DNA of 57,416 bases from contig JAWKUK010000031.1 of NCBI GenBank assembly GCA_041398605.1, forward strand, positions 1 to 57,416. The letters are read 5' to 3'. Both the position numbers and the translations under genes were made by a program. This document shows, one piece after another, positions 1 through 9,100 of the stretch. Numbering within the stretch: the first letter of the stretch is position 1; each line of letters opens with the position of its first letter. The notes below the pieces were generated by a model that ran no database searches, had not been told where the DNA came from, and was given only the letters and a program-made list of their open reading frames with translations. The stretch comes from JAWKUK01 sp041398605 (GTDB lineage Bacteria > Planctomycetota > UBA1135 > GCA-002686595).

Positions 1-367
1 GCGCTGACCTCGTACTGGTCGAGGCTGACCATGCGGCGGCCGCGGTTCAGGAGCTCGCGCAGCACGAGCAACGCTTCGACTCACAAGCGGCCGCCCGTGG
101 CGCCCCAGCGCAGCTCGGCGGCGCGTACGTCTGTGTCGGACGGCACGACGAGGTCGTCACCGACGGTGACGTCGACGAGCGCGATCGTCGCCGAGCGTGC
201 GATGAGCTCCGTCTGCATCAGGTCGAGCCCAGTGAGCACGTGCGGTTGCGGGGTATGTAAGACCAGCACCTGAACGTGTGAGATGGGGTGCGCGCCGCCC
301 CGGCGTCTCTCGCGCCGCGGAAGCGCTCGCCGATGAACTCCGCTGCAGGCGAGACCGTCTCACTCAC
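1..367 (-). pseudogene. Degenerate or partial unknown gene at window edge
   Basis: Three consecutive stretches on the minus strand look protein-coding but are not in one open frame. The first starts at a GTG near 367 (VSETVSPAAEFIGERF). The second covers about 290-84 (including LMQTELIARSATIALVDVTV). After a TGA at 81-83 the same frame resumes (VEALLVLRELLNRGRRMVSL) and runs off the window. The pattern fits a gene with one frameshift and one in-frame stop, or two short overlapping genes. I do not recognise the family. It lies beyond a hairpin that follows the VWA gene, so it is probably a separate transcription unit. Confidence 0.3.
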
Positions 368-394
368 GCTGGCACATTGGGGCCCGCGATCCGG

Positions 395-414
395 GGGCGG
401 AGAGGCCTCCGCCC
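395..414 (-). terminator. Hairpin downstream of the MoxR/VWA operon
   Basis: Perfect 8-bp arms (GGGCGGAG at 395-402 and CTCCGCCC at 407-414) surround a 4-base loop, about 20 bp past the stop of the VWA gene. There is no U-tract. It could terminate or stabilise the operon transcript. Confidence 0.45.
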
Positions 415-432
415 TACGGCCGAAGCGGCAGG

Positions 433-2319
433 TCACTCCGTGATGCGGCGGTGGAACGTCACCCACTCAAGGGCCCACAGCGCCAGGCCGAGCGCGGCGA
501 GCAGCGCCCAGAGATCGCGGTTGAACAGCGAGCGATGGGCCGTGCCCGCGAGCGCGTCGCCCGTCGCCTCGCTGGGGGCGAGGTCGGACTCCAGCGGGTC
601 GAAGAGATTGACCGCCGCCGGGTAGTTGCGCTCGTCAATCCGGAACACATAGGCGCCGGGCTGTTCGGTGTCCGCGAAGTAGAAGCGGCCCTCTTGCGGG
701 GCGAGCGCGACCTCGACCGGGGCGTCGTCGCGCAAGAAGGTCACGGTCGGCGCCGCGTCCGTGATCCGTCGCAACGGCGAGATCGTCGCGCCCGGCGCGT
801 AGGTCGGCTCGAACAGCACGTCCTCCTCAGCCTCGAACCACGCGATCGCGTTGCGCAACAACATCGGGAACGCCAGCCGGAACGGGAAGAGCTCGGCCGT
901 CATGTCGAAGCCGATGTGCACGACACGGCGCTCCGTCAGATCGAAGGCCGAGATGAGCGGGCCGTCGTAGCCCGTCACCAGCGCCTCGCCGCCCTCGAGC
1001 TGGACGATGCGCGCCGGCGGGATCGGCAGGTCGCGGTAGTTCAGGTAGCGGTTGAGCAGGTGCTCGCGGTCCCAATCCCACACCGTCGGCTTCGGGTCCC
1101 GGCCGCTCTCCGTGGCTGGGAGGAAGTCCGGGATCGGCGTGTCCATCAGGATCAGGTTGCCGCGCGCCGGGAGCCCCTCGGGGACCACGCCGACACAGAT
1201 CGTGATGTCGGCCTCACGCCGCAGCTCCGTCATCGTCGCGTATTGCGCGACAGTCGTGAAGAAGCTCGCCTCCGACACGAGCTCGATCATCGCCTGGAAC
1301 GCGACGAGGAACGGCGCCGCCTGGTCCTCCTCGGCGACGACCAGGCCGATCTTTCGCAAGCGCACCGGCCGCACGACCGCGAACGCCTCGTCATCGACGG
1401 AGAACGCATCCTTGTGGTCGAGCGCGAGGCGCAGCGTCCCGCCCTCGTCGAGCGTGAGCTTCTTCGACCACGAGACCTCTTCGCCGGGCGGCAACTGGAT
1501 CGGCTCGACCGCGATGACGTTGCCGTCGCGGCTCAGCTCGAGCCGCGTCTCGAGCGCCTCGGCGCCGAAGTTCTTCAGGACCGCCAGCAGGTAGTCCGTG
1601 CCGAGGCTCTCGTTCTTGCGGGCGGTGAAGCGGAGGATCGCGGCGTTCTCGCGCGTCGCGCCGATCGGCACGAAGCTCGCGTTGGTCTGACCCTCGAGCG
1701 CCTTCGGCACGGTGCCGGCGTTGCCGTCGCTCAGGAAGAGGACGACGGGGGCCGCGCGGTCCGCCGTGACCTCGCGCGCGAACGCCAGGCCGGCGGCGAC
1801 GTCGAGCGCGCGCTTCGTCGGGACCACACGCGCCAGGGCCTCACGGAGGCGCAGCTTGCTGCGGTTGAATGGCACGAGCACGTCTACGCGGTCCGAGACC
1901 GCGGCGATCAGCATTTCGTCCTCGCGGCTGCGGCCCTCGACGAACTCGCGCGCGCGCTCGAGCATCAGCTCGAAGCGGGCGCGGTCGGGCGCGCCCTCCG
2001 CCCCGTCTTCGACCGTCAGCATCGACGCCGAGCAGTCGAGCAACAGGACGATGCTCTCCTTCTCGTTCGACTTCAGGTCGAAGTCGGGCTGCGCGATCGC
2101 GAGGACCAGCGAAGCGAGGATCAAGAGCTGCAGCAGCAGCGAATAGAGGCGCTTGAGCCGCTTGAAGAGCGAGCGCGCCTTCGTGTCGACGACGAGCTGC
2201 TCCCAGAGGCGCAGGTACGGCACGCGCACGTCGCGGCGGCGCACCTTCAGGATGTAGAGGACGACGATCGGCGCAGCGAGCGCGCCGAGGCCGAGCAGCA
2301 GGGGGGCGGCGAAGTTCAA
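433..2319 (-). CDS. BatA-like membrane protein with VWA domain
   Basis: This 628-residue protein has the aerotolerance-regulator (BatA) layout. Residues 1-27 form a membrane anchor followed by the basic stretch KVRRRDVRVPYLRLWEQL, and a second hydrophobic segment lies at about 55-78. A von Willebrand A domain begins at about residue 88 with the MIDAS signature DCSASM. A beta-rich region follows, and a final membrane helix ends in HRRITE. The start is a TTG whose TTGA overlaps the TGA of the upstream DUF58 gene, giving translational coupling. In this family MoxR ATPase, DUF58 and VWA proteins act together as a chaperone or maturation system at the membrane; the client is unknown here. Confidence 0.85.
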   Translation of the reverse strand: MNFAAPLLLGLGALAAPIVVLYILKVRRRDVRVPYLRLWEQLVVDTKARSLFKRLKRLYSLLLQLLILASLVLAIAQPDFDLKSNEKESIVLLLDCSASMLTVEDGAEGAPDRARFELMLERAREFVEGRSREDEMLIAAVSDRVDVLVPFNRSKLRLREALARVVPTKRALDVAAGLAFAREVTADRAAPVVLFLSDGNAGTVPKALEGQTNASFVPIGATRENAAILRFTARKNESLGTDYLLAVLKNFGAEALETRLELSRDGNVIAVEPIQLPPGEEVSWSKKLTLDEGGTLRLALDHKDAFSVDDEAFAVVRPVRLRKIGLVVAEEDQAAPFLVAFQAMIELVSEASFFTTVAQYATMTELRREADITICVGVVPEGLPARGNLILMDTPIPDFLPATESGRDPKPTVWDWDREHLLNRYLNYRDLPIPPARIVQLEGGEALVTGYDGPLISAFDLTERRVVHIGFDMTAELFPFRLAFPMLLRNAIAWFEAEEDVLFEPTYAPGATISPLRRITDAAPTVTFLRDDAPVEVALAPQEGRFYFADTEQPGAYVFRIDERNYPAAVNLFDPLESDLAPSEATGDALAGTAHRSLFNRDLWALLAALGLALWALEWVTFHRRITE

Positions 2320-3221
2320 CCGACCAGCCCTCCGCGGCGCAGGATGCCCAGCACGAGGTCGTCGAACGGGACGTCGGTGAGCGCGCGCACGTAGCCGAAC
2401 TCGTTGCGGATGCAGAACGACTCGACCTCGCCGGCGTGAGCCTCGAAGGCCTCCTTGTAGCGCGCGAGCAGCCCGTCGGTGACGTTGATCTCGCGCGCGG
2501 TCCCGGTCTCCGAGTCCACGAGGCGCAGGTCGCCGCGCAGGTCGGGGCTCGCCTCCTCGCGATCGACGATGTGCACGACGTAGACCTGGTGCTTCAAGAA
2601 CCGCAGGTACTTCAGCGCCTGCTGGAACCCATCGACGTCGTAGAAGTCGGACAGGACAACGACGACGCCGCGCCGGCGCTCACGGCCGATGAACTCGCGG
2701 AAGGCGGGCGCCATCTCGGTCTCGCCGCTGGGCTGCACGCCCTGCAGGAACTCGAACAGCCGGAAGACCTTGCCGCGCCCCTTCACGCCCCAGAGCCCGT
2801 CGTTCAGCCGCTTCGTGAACGGCAATACGTTCACGGCGTCCATGTTGGCCATCCCAATGTACGCGAGCGCGGCGCCGACGTAGGTCGCGTAGTTGAGCTT
2901 GTGCGTGCGGCCCGCGTCCATCGACTCCGACACGTCGAGCAGGACGGTCAGGTGCAGGTTCTCTTCCTCGCGATAGAGCTTCAGGAAGACCTCCTCGAGG
3001 CGCCCGAAGAGGTGCCAGTCGATGTGCCGCGGGTCGTCGCCCGCGACGTACTGACGGTGGTCCGCGAACTCCGCGCTGGAGCCCTTCTTCACGCTCTTGC
3101 GGTCGGCGCGCAGGAGCCCCGAGAAGATCTTCTTCGCGACGACGTTGAGGACCTCGAGCCTGCGCAGGAAGTCCCCGTCGAACAGGAGCGCGGGGCGCTC
3201 GCGACGGGTGCTCTGGGCCAT
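2316..3221 (-). CDS. DUF58 family protein
   Basis: This 301-residue protein carries the DUF58 signature: an N-terminal segment (FSGLLRADRKSVKKGSSAEF) leading to the conserved block YVAGDDPRHIDWHLFGRLEE at about 57-76. A VWA-like fold follows (LLDVSESMDAG, and VVVLSDFYD near 180). It starts at an ATG 11 bp after the MoxR gene, with a GGAG ribosome-binding site, and its stop overlaps the next gene by 4 nt. DUF58 proteins are almost always encoded between MoxR AAA ATPases and VWA membrane proteins, as here, and are presumed parts of the same membrane-associated complex. Confidence 0.88.
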   Translation of the reverse strand: MAQSTRRERPALLFDGDFLRRLEVLNVVAKKIFSGLLRADRKSVKKGSSAEFADHRQYVAGDDPRHIDWHLFGRLEEVFLKLYREEENLHLTVLLDVSESMDAGRTHKLNYATYVGAALAYIGMANMDAVNVLPFTKRLNDGLWGVKGRGKVFRLFEFLQGVQPSGETEMAPAFREFIGRERRRGVVVVLSDFYDVDGFQQALKYLRFLKHQVYVVHIVDREEASPDLRGDLRLVDSETGTAREINVTDGLLARYKEAFEAHAGEVESFCIRNEFGYVRALTDVPFDDLVLGILRRGGLVG

Positions 3222-3232
3222 AAGGCGCTCCC

Positions 3233-4243
3233 TCAGGCCGTAGCCGCGAGCTCTTTCGTGGACGCGAGGATCTCGTCGATGATGGCGTCGGAGCGGACCT
3301 CAGCGGCCTCGCCCTCGAAGTTCAGGAGCGTGCGGTGGCGCAGCGCGTCGTGGGCGATGTAGCGGACGTCTTCGCACGCGAGGTGGAAGCGCCCTTCGAC
3401 GAGCGCCTTGACCTTACCCCCGAGCATCAGCGTCTGGATCCCGCGCGGGCTGCAGCCGTACTTCACAAAGCGCTTCACCATGGGCGTCGCGACGTCGGAG
3501 TCCGGGTGGGTCGATTGGCCGACGCGCACGACGTAGCGGCGCACGTGCTCGGCTGCGACGACTTCGCGCACGAGCTGGCGCATGCCGAGGATCTCCTCGG
3601 CGTTGAGCACCGGTTCGACCTTGGGCGCGGTCGCGCCGGTCGTGCGGTCGAGGACTTGCAGCAGCTCGTCCTCGCCCAAATAGCCGACGTCCAGCTTGAA
3701 GAAGAAGCGGTCGACCTGGGCCTCGGGGAGGGGATAGGTGCCCTCCATCTCGATCGGGTTCTGGGTGCCCAGCACGAAGAACGGCTGGGTCATCTTGTAG
3801 GTCGTGCCGCCGACGGTGACCGTGTGCTCCTGCATCGCTTCGAGCAGCGCGGACTGGGTCTTCGGCGTCGCGCGGTTGATCTCGTCGGCGAGGATCACGT
3901 TGGCGAAGATCGGGCCACGCTGAAAGCGGAACTCCTTCGAGCCGTCGTCGCCGACGACGAGGACGTTCGTGCCCAGGATGTCCGCCGGCATGATGTCGGG
4001 GCTGAACTGGATGCGGCTGAAGTGCACGTGCAGCGCCTCGGACAGCGCGCGCACGAGGGTCGTCTTGCCGAGCCCGGGCACGCCTTCGAGCAGGACGTGC
4101 CCGCTCGAGAACAGCGCGATCAGGACCTTCTCGACGACGTCCTGGTAGCCGACGATCTGCTTGGCGATCTCGTTCTTCAGGCGCGCGAACTTCTCTTGGA
4201 AGTCCTCGACTCGGGCGCGTGCGTGGGCGGCGTCGGAGGTCAT
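3233..4243 (-). CDS. MoxR family AAA+ ATPase
   Basis: This 336-residue ATPase has Walker A GVPGLGKT and Walker B ILADEINRATPKTQ followed by the MoxR-typical ALLEAMQEHTVTVGG, then sensor 1 (VLGTQNPIEMEGTYPLPEAQ) and a C-terminal lid (PRGIQTLMLGGKVKALVEGR). I start it at the ATG at 4243 (MTSDAAHARARVEDF). The open frame continues 27 codons upstream, but that stretch is proline/serine low-complexity from a G-run and unlike family members. MoxR proteins act as chaperone-like remodelers with the VWA proteins encoded just downstream. It heads the tight MoxR-DUF58-VWA unit. Confidence 0.92.
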   Translation of the reverse strand: MTSDAAHARARVEDFQEKFARLKNEIAKQIVGYQDVVEKVLIALFSSGHVLLEGVPGLGKTTLVRALSEALHVHFSRIQFSPDIMPADILGTNVLVVGDDGSKEFRFQRGPIFANVILADEINRATPKTQSALLEAMQEHTVTVGGTTYKMTQPFFVLGTQNPIEMEGTYPLPEAQVDRFFFKLDVGYLGEDELLQVLDRTTGATAPKVEPVLNAEEILGMRQLVREVVAAEHVRRYVVRVGQSTHPDSDVATPMVKRFVKYGCSPRGIQTLMLGGKVKALVEGRFHLACEDVRYIAHDALRHRTLLNFEGEAAEVRSDAIIDEILASTKELAATA

Positions 4244-4436
4244 GGCAGGGGGGGGCGTGAGGGGGGGCGTTGCGGGGCCTGGGCGTGAGGGCCCAGGGGG
4301 GCCAGGCGAAGGTGAGGGGGACACCGTCGGCGTGGAGCCGTTGGAGCGTGGGCGCGCTATGCATGCGCGCCGCCAGGGTTGGCGGCGCGCGCTGAGTTTA
4401 GAGCGAAGCGGAGCCCATGGGGCTCACCCCGTCGGC

Positions 4437-4763
4437 TCACTTGCCATCGTCGGGCGCGCCCGCGTCTGGCTCGATACCCTTGAAGTAGGTCTCGAGATAC
4501 TTGCGGTAACCGGCGGGCACGTCTTGGCGTTGGATCGTGTCCTCGGCCGCGCGTTTCTCCGCGAGGAAGACCTCTTGGGCGGCCTGGTGGGACTGGCTGC
4601 CGTCGTTGGCGACCTGAGTCTGTGTGAACGTGCTCTTGCCGGAGGTCTGCTTGACGGAGACCTTCTCTTCTTCACGTTTGTTGTCGGTGCGACGTCCTTC
4701 TTCCGCGAGGAAGTTCTCAGCCGTGCCTTTGCCTGCTTTGAGTGAGGGGCGCTGAACCAGCAC
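4437..4763 (-). CDS. Small hypothetical protein, possible split tail of the DUF4175-like gene
   Basis: This is a hydrophilic protein of about 108 residues with a GTG start, rich in Lys, Glu and Gln, ending VPAGYRKYLETYFKGIEP. That ending resembles the C-terminal helix seen at the end of large coiled-coil planctomycete membrane proteins. It has no signal peptide or membrane segment. It lies in exactly the same frame as the preceding gene, separated only by two TGA codons 18 nt apart (4794-4796 and 4776-4778). It may be the detached C-terminus of that gene, or a small coupled partner. The function is not recognised. Confidence 0.6.
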   Translation of the reverse strand: MLVQRPSLKAGKGTAENFLAEEGRRTDNKREEEKVSVKQTSGKSTFTQTQVANDGSQSHQAAQEVFLAEKRAAEDTIQRQDVPAGYRKYLETYFKGIEPDAGAPDDGK

Positions 4764-4793
4764 CTTGGAGCCGCTTCACGGCTCTCCGCCTTT

Positions 4794-5909
4794 TCACGGC
4801 GGGGCTGGCGGGAGGTCCTTCAACTTCAGCACCTTGCTGGGGTCGAAGTCCTCGAGGTCAGCGAGGTCGCCGTCGAAGTCAGCCAGGAAGTCCAGGACCT
4901 CGCCCATCATCGCCATGTCGAGCTGAATCTGCATCAGCTTCATCAGCTTGGCTTCGATCTCCTGGAGCTTCTTGAGCAGCTCCTCGAGCTCGGCCCGCTC
5001 TTCGGGGCTGAGCTCCTTGTTCTTCTCGTCGAGCTTCTTCTTGAGCTCTTCCTCGAGCTCCTTGAGGCGCTTCATGGCCTCGGCGTAGTCGCCGCGGTTG
5101 ATCGCTTGCTCGAGCTTCGGGTCCTTCTGGCCGGGCGTCAGCTCGTCCAGCTTTTCCTTGATCTCGCGCTCTTTCTCCTCGTCTTGGTCACGCTGCTGCT
5201 CCATTTGCTCGCGCAGCTTCGCGACCTCTTCGAGGGCGTCCTTCTTCTGCGTCTCCTCGGGGCGCAGCTTGGCCTTCAGCTTCTCGAGCTCTTCGATCAG
5301 CTCACGGCGACGCTCGGACTCGCGCTTGCCGCGCTCGTCAGAGATCAACGCGTCGAGCTGGGCGATGCGCTCTTCGAGCGTCTTGTCGAGGTTCGGGTCG
5401 CGGTCGGGGACAGCGCTGTACGCGCCGCCGAGCATGACCGCGCCGGCGAAGATCATGATGGGCACCGGCAGCCAGTAGCCCTCGCGGGGGACGCGCAGCG
5501 GCACGACCTCCGCGGGCACGAGGCGCGCGGCCGCGGCGCGCGCGTCCTGGCGCAGCGCCTCGACCATGCCGCCCGTGGCGTGCTTCAGGTCGAGGGCGGA
5601 CGACACGCGGTCGCGCAGCCCGGCGCGGTCGTCGAACTCTTTCGCGAGCGACGTCTCCGTCGGCCGCGTCAGGAGCGCGCCCGCGAGGCCGACGATCAGC
5701 GAGGCGCACAAGAGCGCGCCGACGATCGATGCGACGGGCAGGGCGGGGAACGCGAACGCGACCGCGGCGCCGGTCAGGAGCGCGTAGAAGAGCACCTGCA
5801 GCGCGAGGCGCGCGCCGTGGACCTTCGTCCAACGCGCGCGGAGTCGGCCGAGGCCTTCCTGCACCGCGTCCCCGTCGGGGGCGGTCGGATGGGTTCGGGT
5901 GGTTTCCAT
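4794..5909 (-). CDS. DUF4175-like membrane coiled-coil protein
   Basis: This 371-residue protein has two adjacent hydrophobic segments at about 35-80, a basic loop (LTRPTETSLAKEFDDRAGLRDRVSSAL) typical of DUF4175-type proteins, and a third membrane segment at about 150-165. From about 180 to 350 it is a long, highly charged Glu/Lys/Leu-rich coiled coil (repeated KLREQMEQQRDQDEEKEREI-like heptads). The C-terminus ends in DLPPAPP. It lies upstream of the MoxR cluster in the same direction and probably acts with it. In related genomes similar proteins accompany MoxR/VWA clusters; a structural role at the membrane is inference. Confidence 0.65.
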   Translation of the reverse strand: METTRTHPTAPDGDAVQEGLGRLRARWTKVHGARLALQVLFYALLTGAAVAFAFPALPVASIVGALLCASLIVGLAGALLTRPTETSLAKEFDDRAGLRDRVSSALDLKHATGGMVEALRQDARAAAARLVPAEVVPLRVPREGYWLPVPIMIFAGAVMLGGAYSAVPDRDPNLDKTLEERIAQLDALISDERGKRESERRRELIEELEKLKAKLRPEETQKKDALEEVAKLREQMEQQRDQDEEKEREIKEKLDELTPGQKDPKLEQAINRGDYAEAMKRLKELEEELKKKLDEKNKELSPEERAELEELLKKLQEIEAKLMKLMQIQLDMAMMGEVLDFLADFDGDLADLEDFDPSKVLKLKDLPPAPP

Positions 5910-6161
5910 GGTGTCAGGGGCAGGCCCAGGGATAGGCGCTGACGCTCACGAGTCTACAGACTGGCCGAGAATTCGCTGCGCCGGACGGCCACACCTGTCG
6001 CGGCTACCTCGCCAGATACATGGGGCGGAACGTACGACGGGCGGCCCAGGTGGGTCGCCCGCCGTGCAAGCTGGGGCGCGCTGGGCCCCCTCGATTCGAG
6101 CGGCGAGGGGGGACGCCCTGGACGCGGCCTGCCTCGCAGGTCGAGCCCGGTCGGCGCGGGG

Positions 6162-9100
6162 TCAGTCGCGCCGCTCTGCCTCGAGCTCGGCCTCCAGCTC
6201 CTCGAAGGCGTCCTCGAGGGCGATGTAGCGGCCGTCAGGCTCGTTCGGGTCCGCGAGGATCGAGAACGACCTCGTGAACGCGCGCCCGTCGACGGTCAGG
6301 GTCGCGACGTAATCGCCGGTGCCCGCCCGGCGCCCGCCAAAGCCGCGTCGAGCGCCGCCTTGGCCTCGGGCCGCGCCGCGCTCCTGGCCCGCGGCGTCGG
6401 CCGGGGGACGGAAGCTCAGGCTCCATTCGACCCGGTGCAGGCCCTTGTCGCGCGGCGCCTCGAACACCTGGACCTGGTCGCCCGCAGCGTTGCGGACCTC
6501 GAGCTGCACCGAGCTCGCGCGCTTGCCGAGCGAATAGTGCAGGACCGCGCTCGTGGCGGGGTTCTCGCCCCGGAACGTGCGCGTGTTGTCGGTCCACCGG
6601 CTGAGCCCTCGGCGCCAGACGACCACGTCCGCCGGCTGGAACAGGTGCGCCTCCGCGGCCAGGACGTCCGCGTTGACCTGGCCCAGGAAGGGCGCGTCCA
6701 AGATCCAAACGCTCCGACCATGTGTCGCCGCGATCAGGTCGCCGGTGAGCGGGTGCTGCGCGAAGTCGTGCACGGGCACGGTCGGCAGGTTCGAGTTCAT
6801 GCGCGTCCAGCTCGCGCCCATGTCGACGGAGACGTAGGCGCCGAACTCGGTGCCGAGGTACAGCACGTTCTCGGCGTCCTTGTCCTCGAGGATCGCCCGC
6901 ACCGAGCCGACCTCGTCGGGGAGGTTGCCGCGCAGGCTCTTCCAAGTGTCGCCCGCGTCCTCGGACATGAAGACGTAGGGCGCGAGGTCGTCCGAGCGGT
7001 GCCCGTCGAACGTGACGTACACGCGCTTCGTGTTGTGCTGCGACGCCTTGATGTCGCTCACATAGCGGCGGCCCGGGAGGAGCTGGTCGATGGTCGTGCC
7101 GCTGCGACGCTTGCGCGGCGTCGGAGCCCACGTGCCCTCGCCCGCCTCAATGACCTCGCCGTCGCCGCGTCCGGCCCGGCCGCCGCGGGCTCCGCGCCGG
7201 CGTTCAGCGCCGGCGGGCGGCGTCGCTTCCGTCGCCGTGGCCTCCTCCGTCGCGGCCGCCGCGACGACAACGTCGCCGGTCGTCTTGCTCGTGACCGGCG
7301 CCTGCCCGTCACGCACCGCGGTCCACGCGAAGCGGAACGCGCCGCCGAGGGCGACGAGCTCACCTGCGAGGCCCTCGGCCCCGAGCGTCGCCGTCACGTC
7401 CATGGCGAGCGCCTCGCCCTTGAACGTGAAGGACAGCTTCTTCGAGGCGGCGTCGTAGCGCCCGTTCGCGATCGGCCCGGTCCCGATCTCTGATTCGATG
7501 CGCCCGGTCACGGTGTCGCCGTCGCCCAGCGCTAGCTGCAGCGTAAAGCGCCCTTGGTCGTCCTTCTCGATGCCCTGGCCCGAGGCCTTGGCCTTCCAGG
7601 TACCTGAGATCTCGTCAGCGCTGAGGGCGACGGTGAGCGCCTTCTTCGCGCCCTTCTTCGCCGCGCCGGGCGCTTCGGCGGCTTCGCCTTCCTTGGCCTC
7701 GTCGCCCTGCTCGAAGGCCGGCTTGCCGTCGAGCGCCATCAAGTCGATCCACTCCTTGCCGCCGTCGCGGGTGACCCAGAGCGCGCCGTCGTCCGTCCCG
7801 ACATAAACGAGGTCGGGGTCGCGCGGTGACTCGTGCAGCGCCACCGCCGCGCCGCGGTCCGTCGCGGTGATCTCTGGCGAGAAGGTCGCCAGGTCCTCGC
7901 CGCGATCGATCGAGCGGAACACGTGGTTCCCGCCCGCGTAGAAGATGCGCGAGTTGTGGTGGGAGAGGAGGAAGGGCGTGTTCCAGTTGAAGCGGTAGCG
8001 CGCGTCGCGCCCGCCGCGCGGGCGCAGCGAGGCGCCCTCGCCCGTGCGCAGGTTCCGCCGCCCCATGCCGCCGTTCTGGCTCTCGGAGTAGATGAGGTCG
8101 GGGTCCTCCGGGTCGACGCGGCACACGAACCCGTCGCCGCCGCCGACGCGGAACCAGTCCTCGTTGATCGGCACGCCGTCGCGCGCGCGGCTCGGGCCGC
8201 CCCACGAGCCGTTGTCCTGCAGGCCGCCGTAGACGCGGTAGTCGCGCCGCGGATCGACCGCTACGTTATAGAACTGACCAAGCGCGAGCGCGTTGTGGTG
8301 CTCCCACGACTCCATCCGGTCCCAGGTCACGTGGATCCCGCCGTCGTTGCCGAGGACCATGTGGCGGCCATCGGTCGGGTCGATCCAGAGCGCGTGGTGG
8401 TCGACGTGGATGCCGTCATTGCCGCCGTCAGGCGTGAACGTCGCGCCGCCGTCCTTGGAGCGATAGAGCGACGTCCCGAGCACGTACACGTAGTTGTCGT
8501 CGCTCGGGTCCAGGCGGATCTCCGAGTAGTACATCGGCCGCGGGTTGACCGAGTTGATGCGCGTCCACGTGTCTCCGTGGTCGGTGGACTTGTACACGCC
8601 GCCGTGCTCGAAGCCTTCGGGGCCTTGGTTGTCTTGGATGTTCTCGCGCTGGCCGCCGAGGCTGCTCGAGAACGGCCCATCCGGCGGGCGCCCGGCGTCA
8701 TCGAAGCGGTCGGCGTCGGGCTTCGGCGCCTCGCCGAACTTGACGACGATGCGCTCGAGCTTGCCGTCTCGAACGACCTCGAACGTCACCTCGTCGCCCG
8801 CGCGCTTCGCATAGAGCAGCCTGTCGAAGTCCGCGCGCGCGACGATCGGGTCGTCGCCGATGCGCAGGACGAGGTCGCCCTCCTTCAAGCCCGACGAGAG
8901 CGCCGGGCCCTCTTCGGTGAGGCTGCCCAGCTTCACGCCGACCTCTGCGTTCTGGAGCTGCACGCCGAGCCACGCGGCGTCCATGCGCGTCTGGGTGATG
9001 CGCTCGCTCTCGACGATCGCCAGCACAAGGCCGGGCGTCTGGCCCGACCACGTTATGCCGATCCGGCCCTTCTTGACCGTCGGGAGCCCGTCCGTCACCT

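Noticed and set aside
451..2394. 647-residue plus-strand frame opposite the VWA gene
   Set aside because: Arg/Glu/His-rich shadow of a GC-rich gene; the minus strand has a clear BatA/VWA protein.
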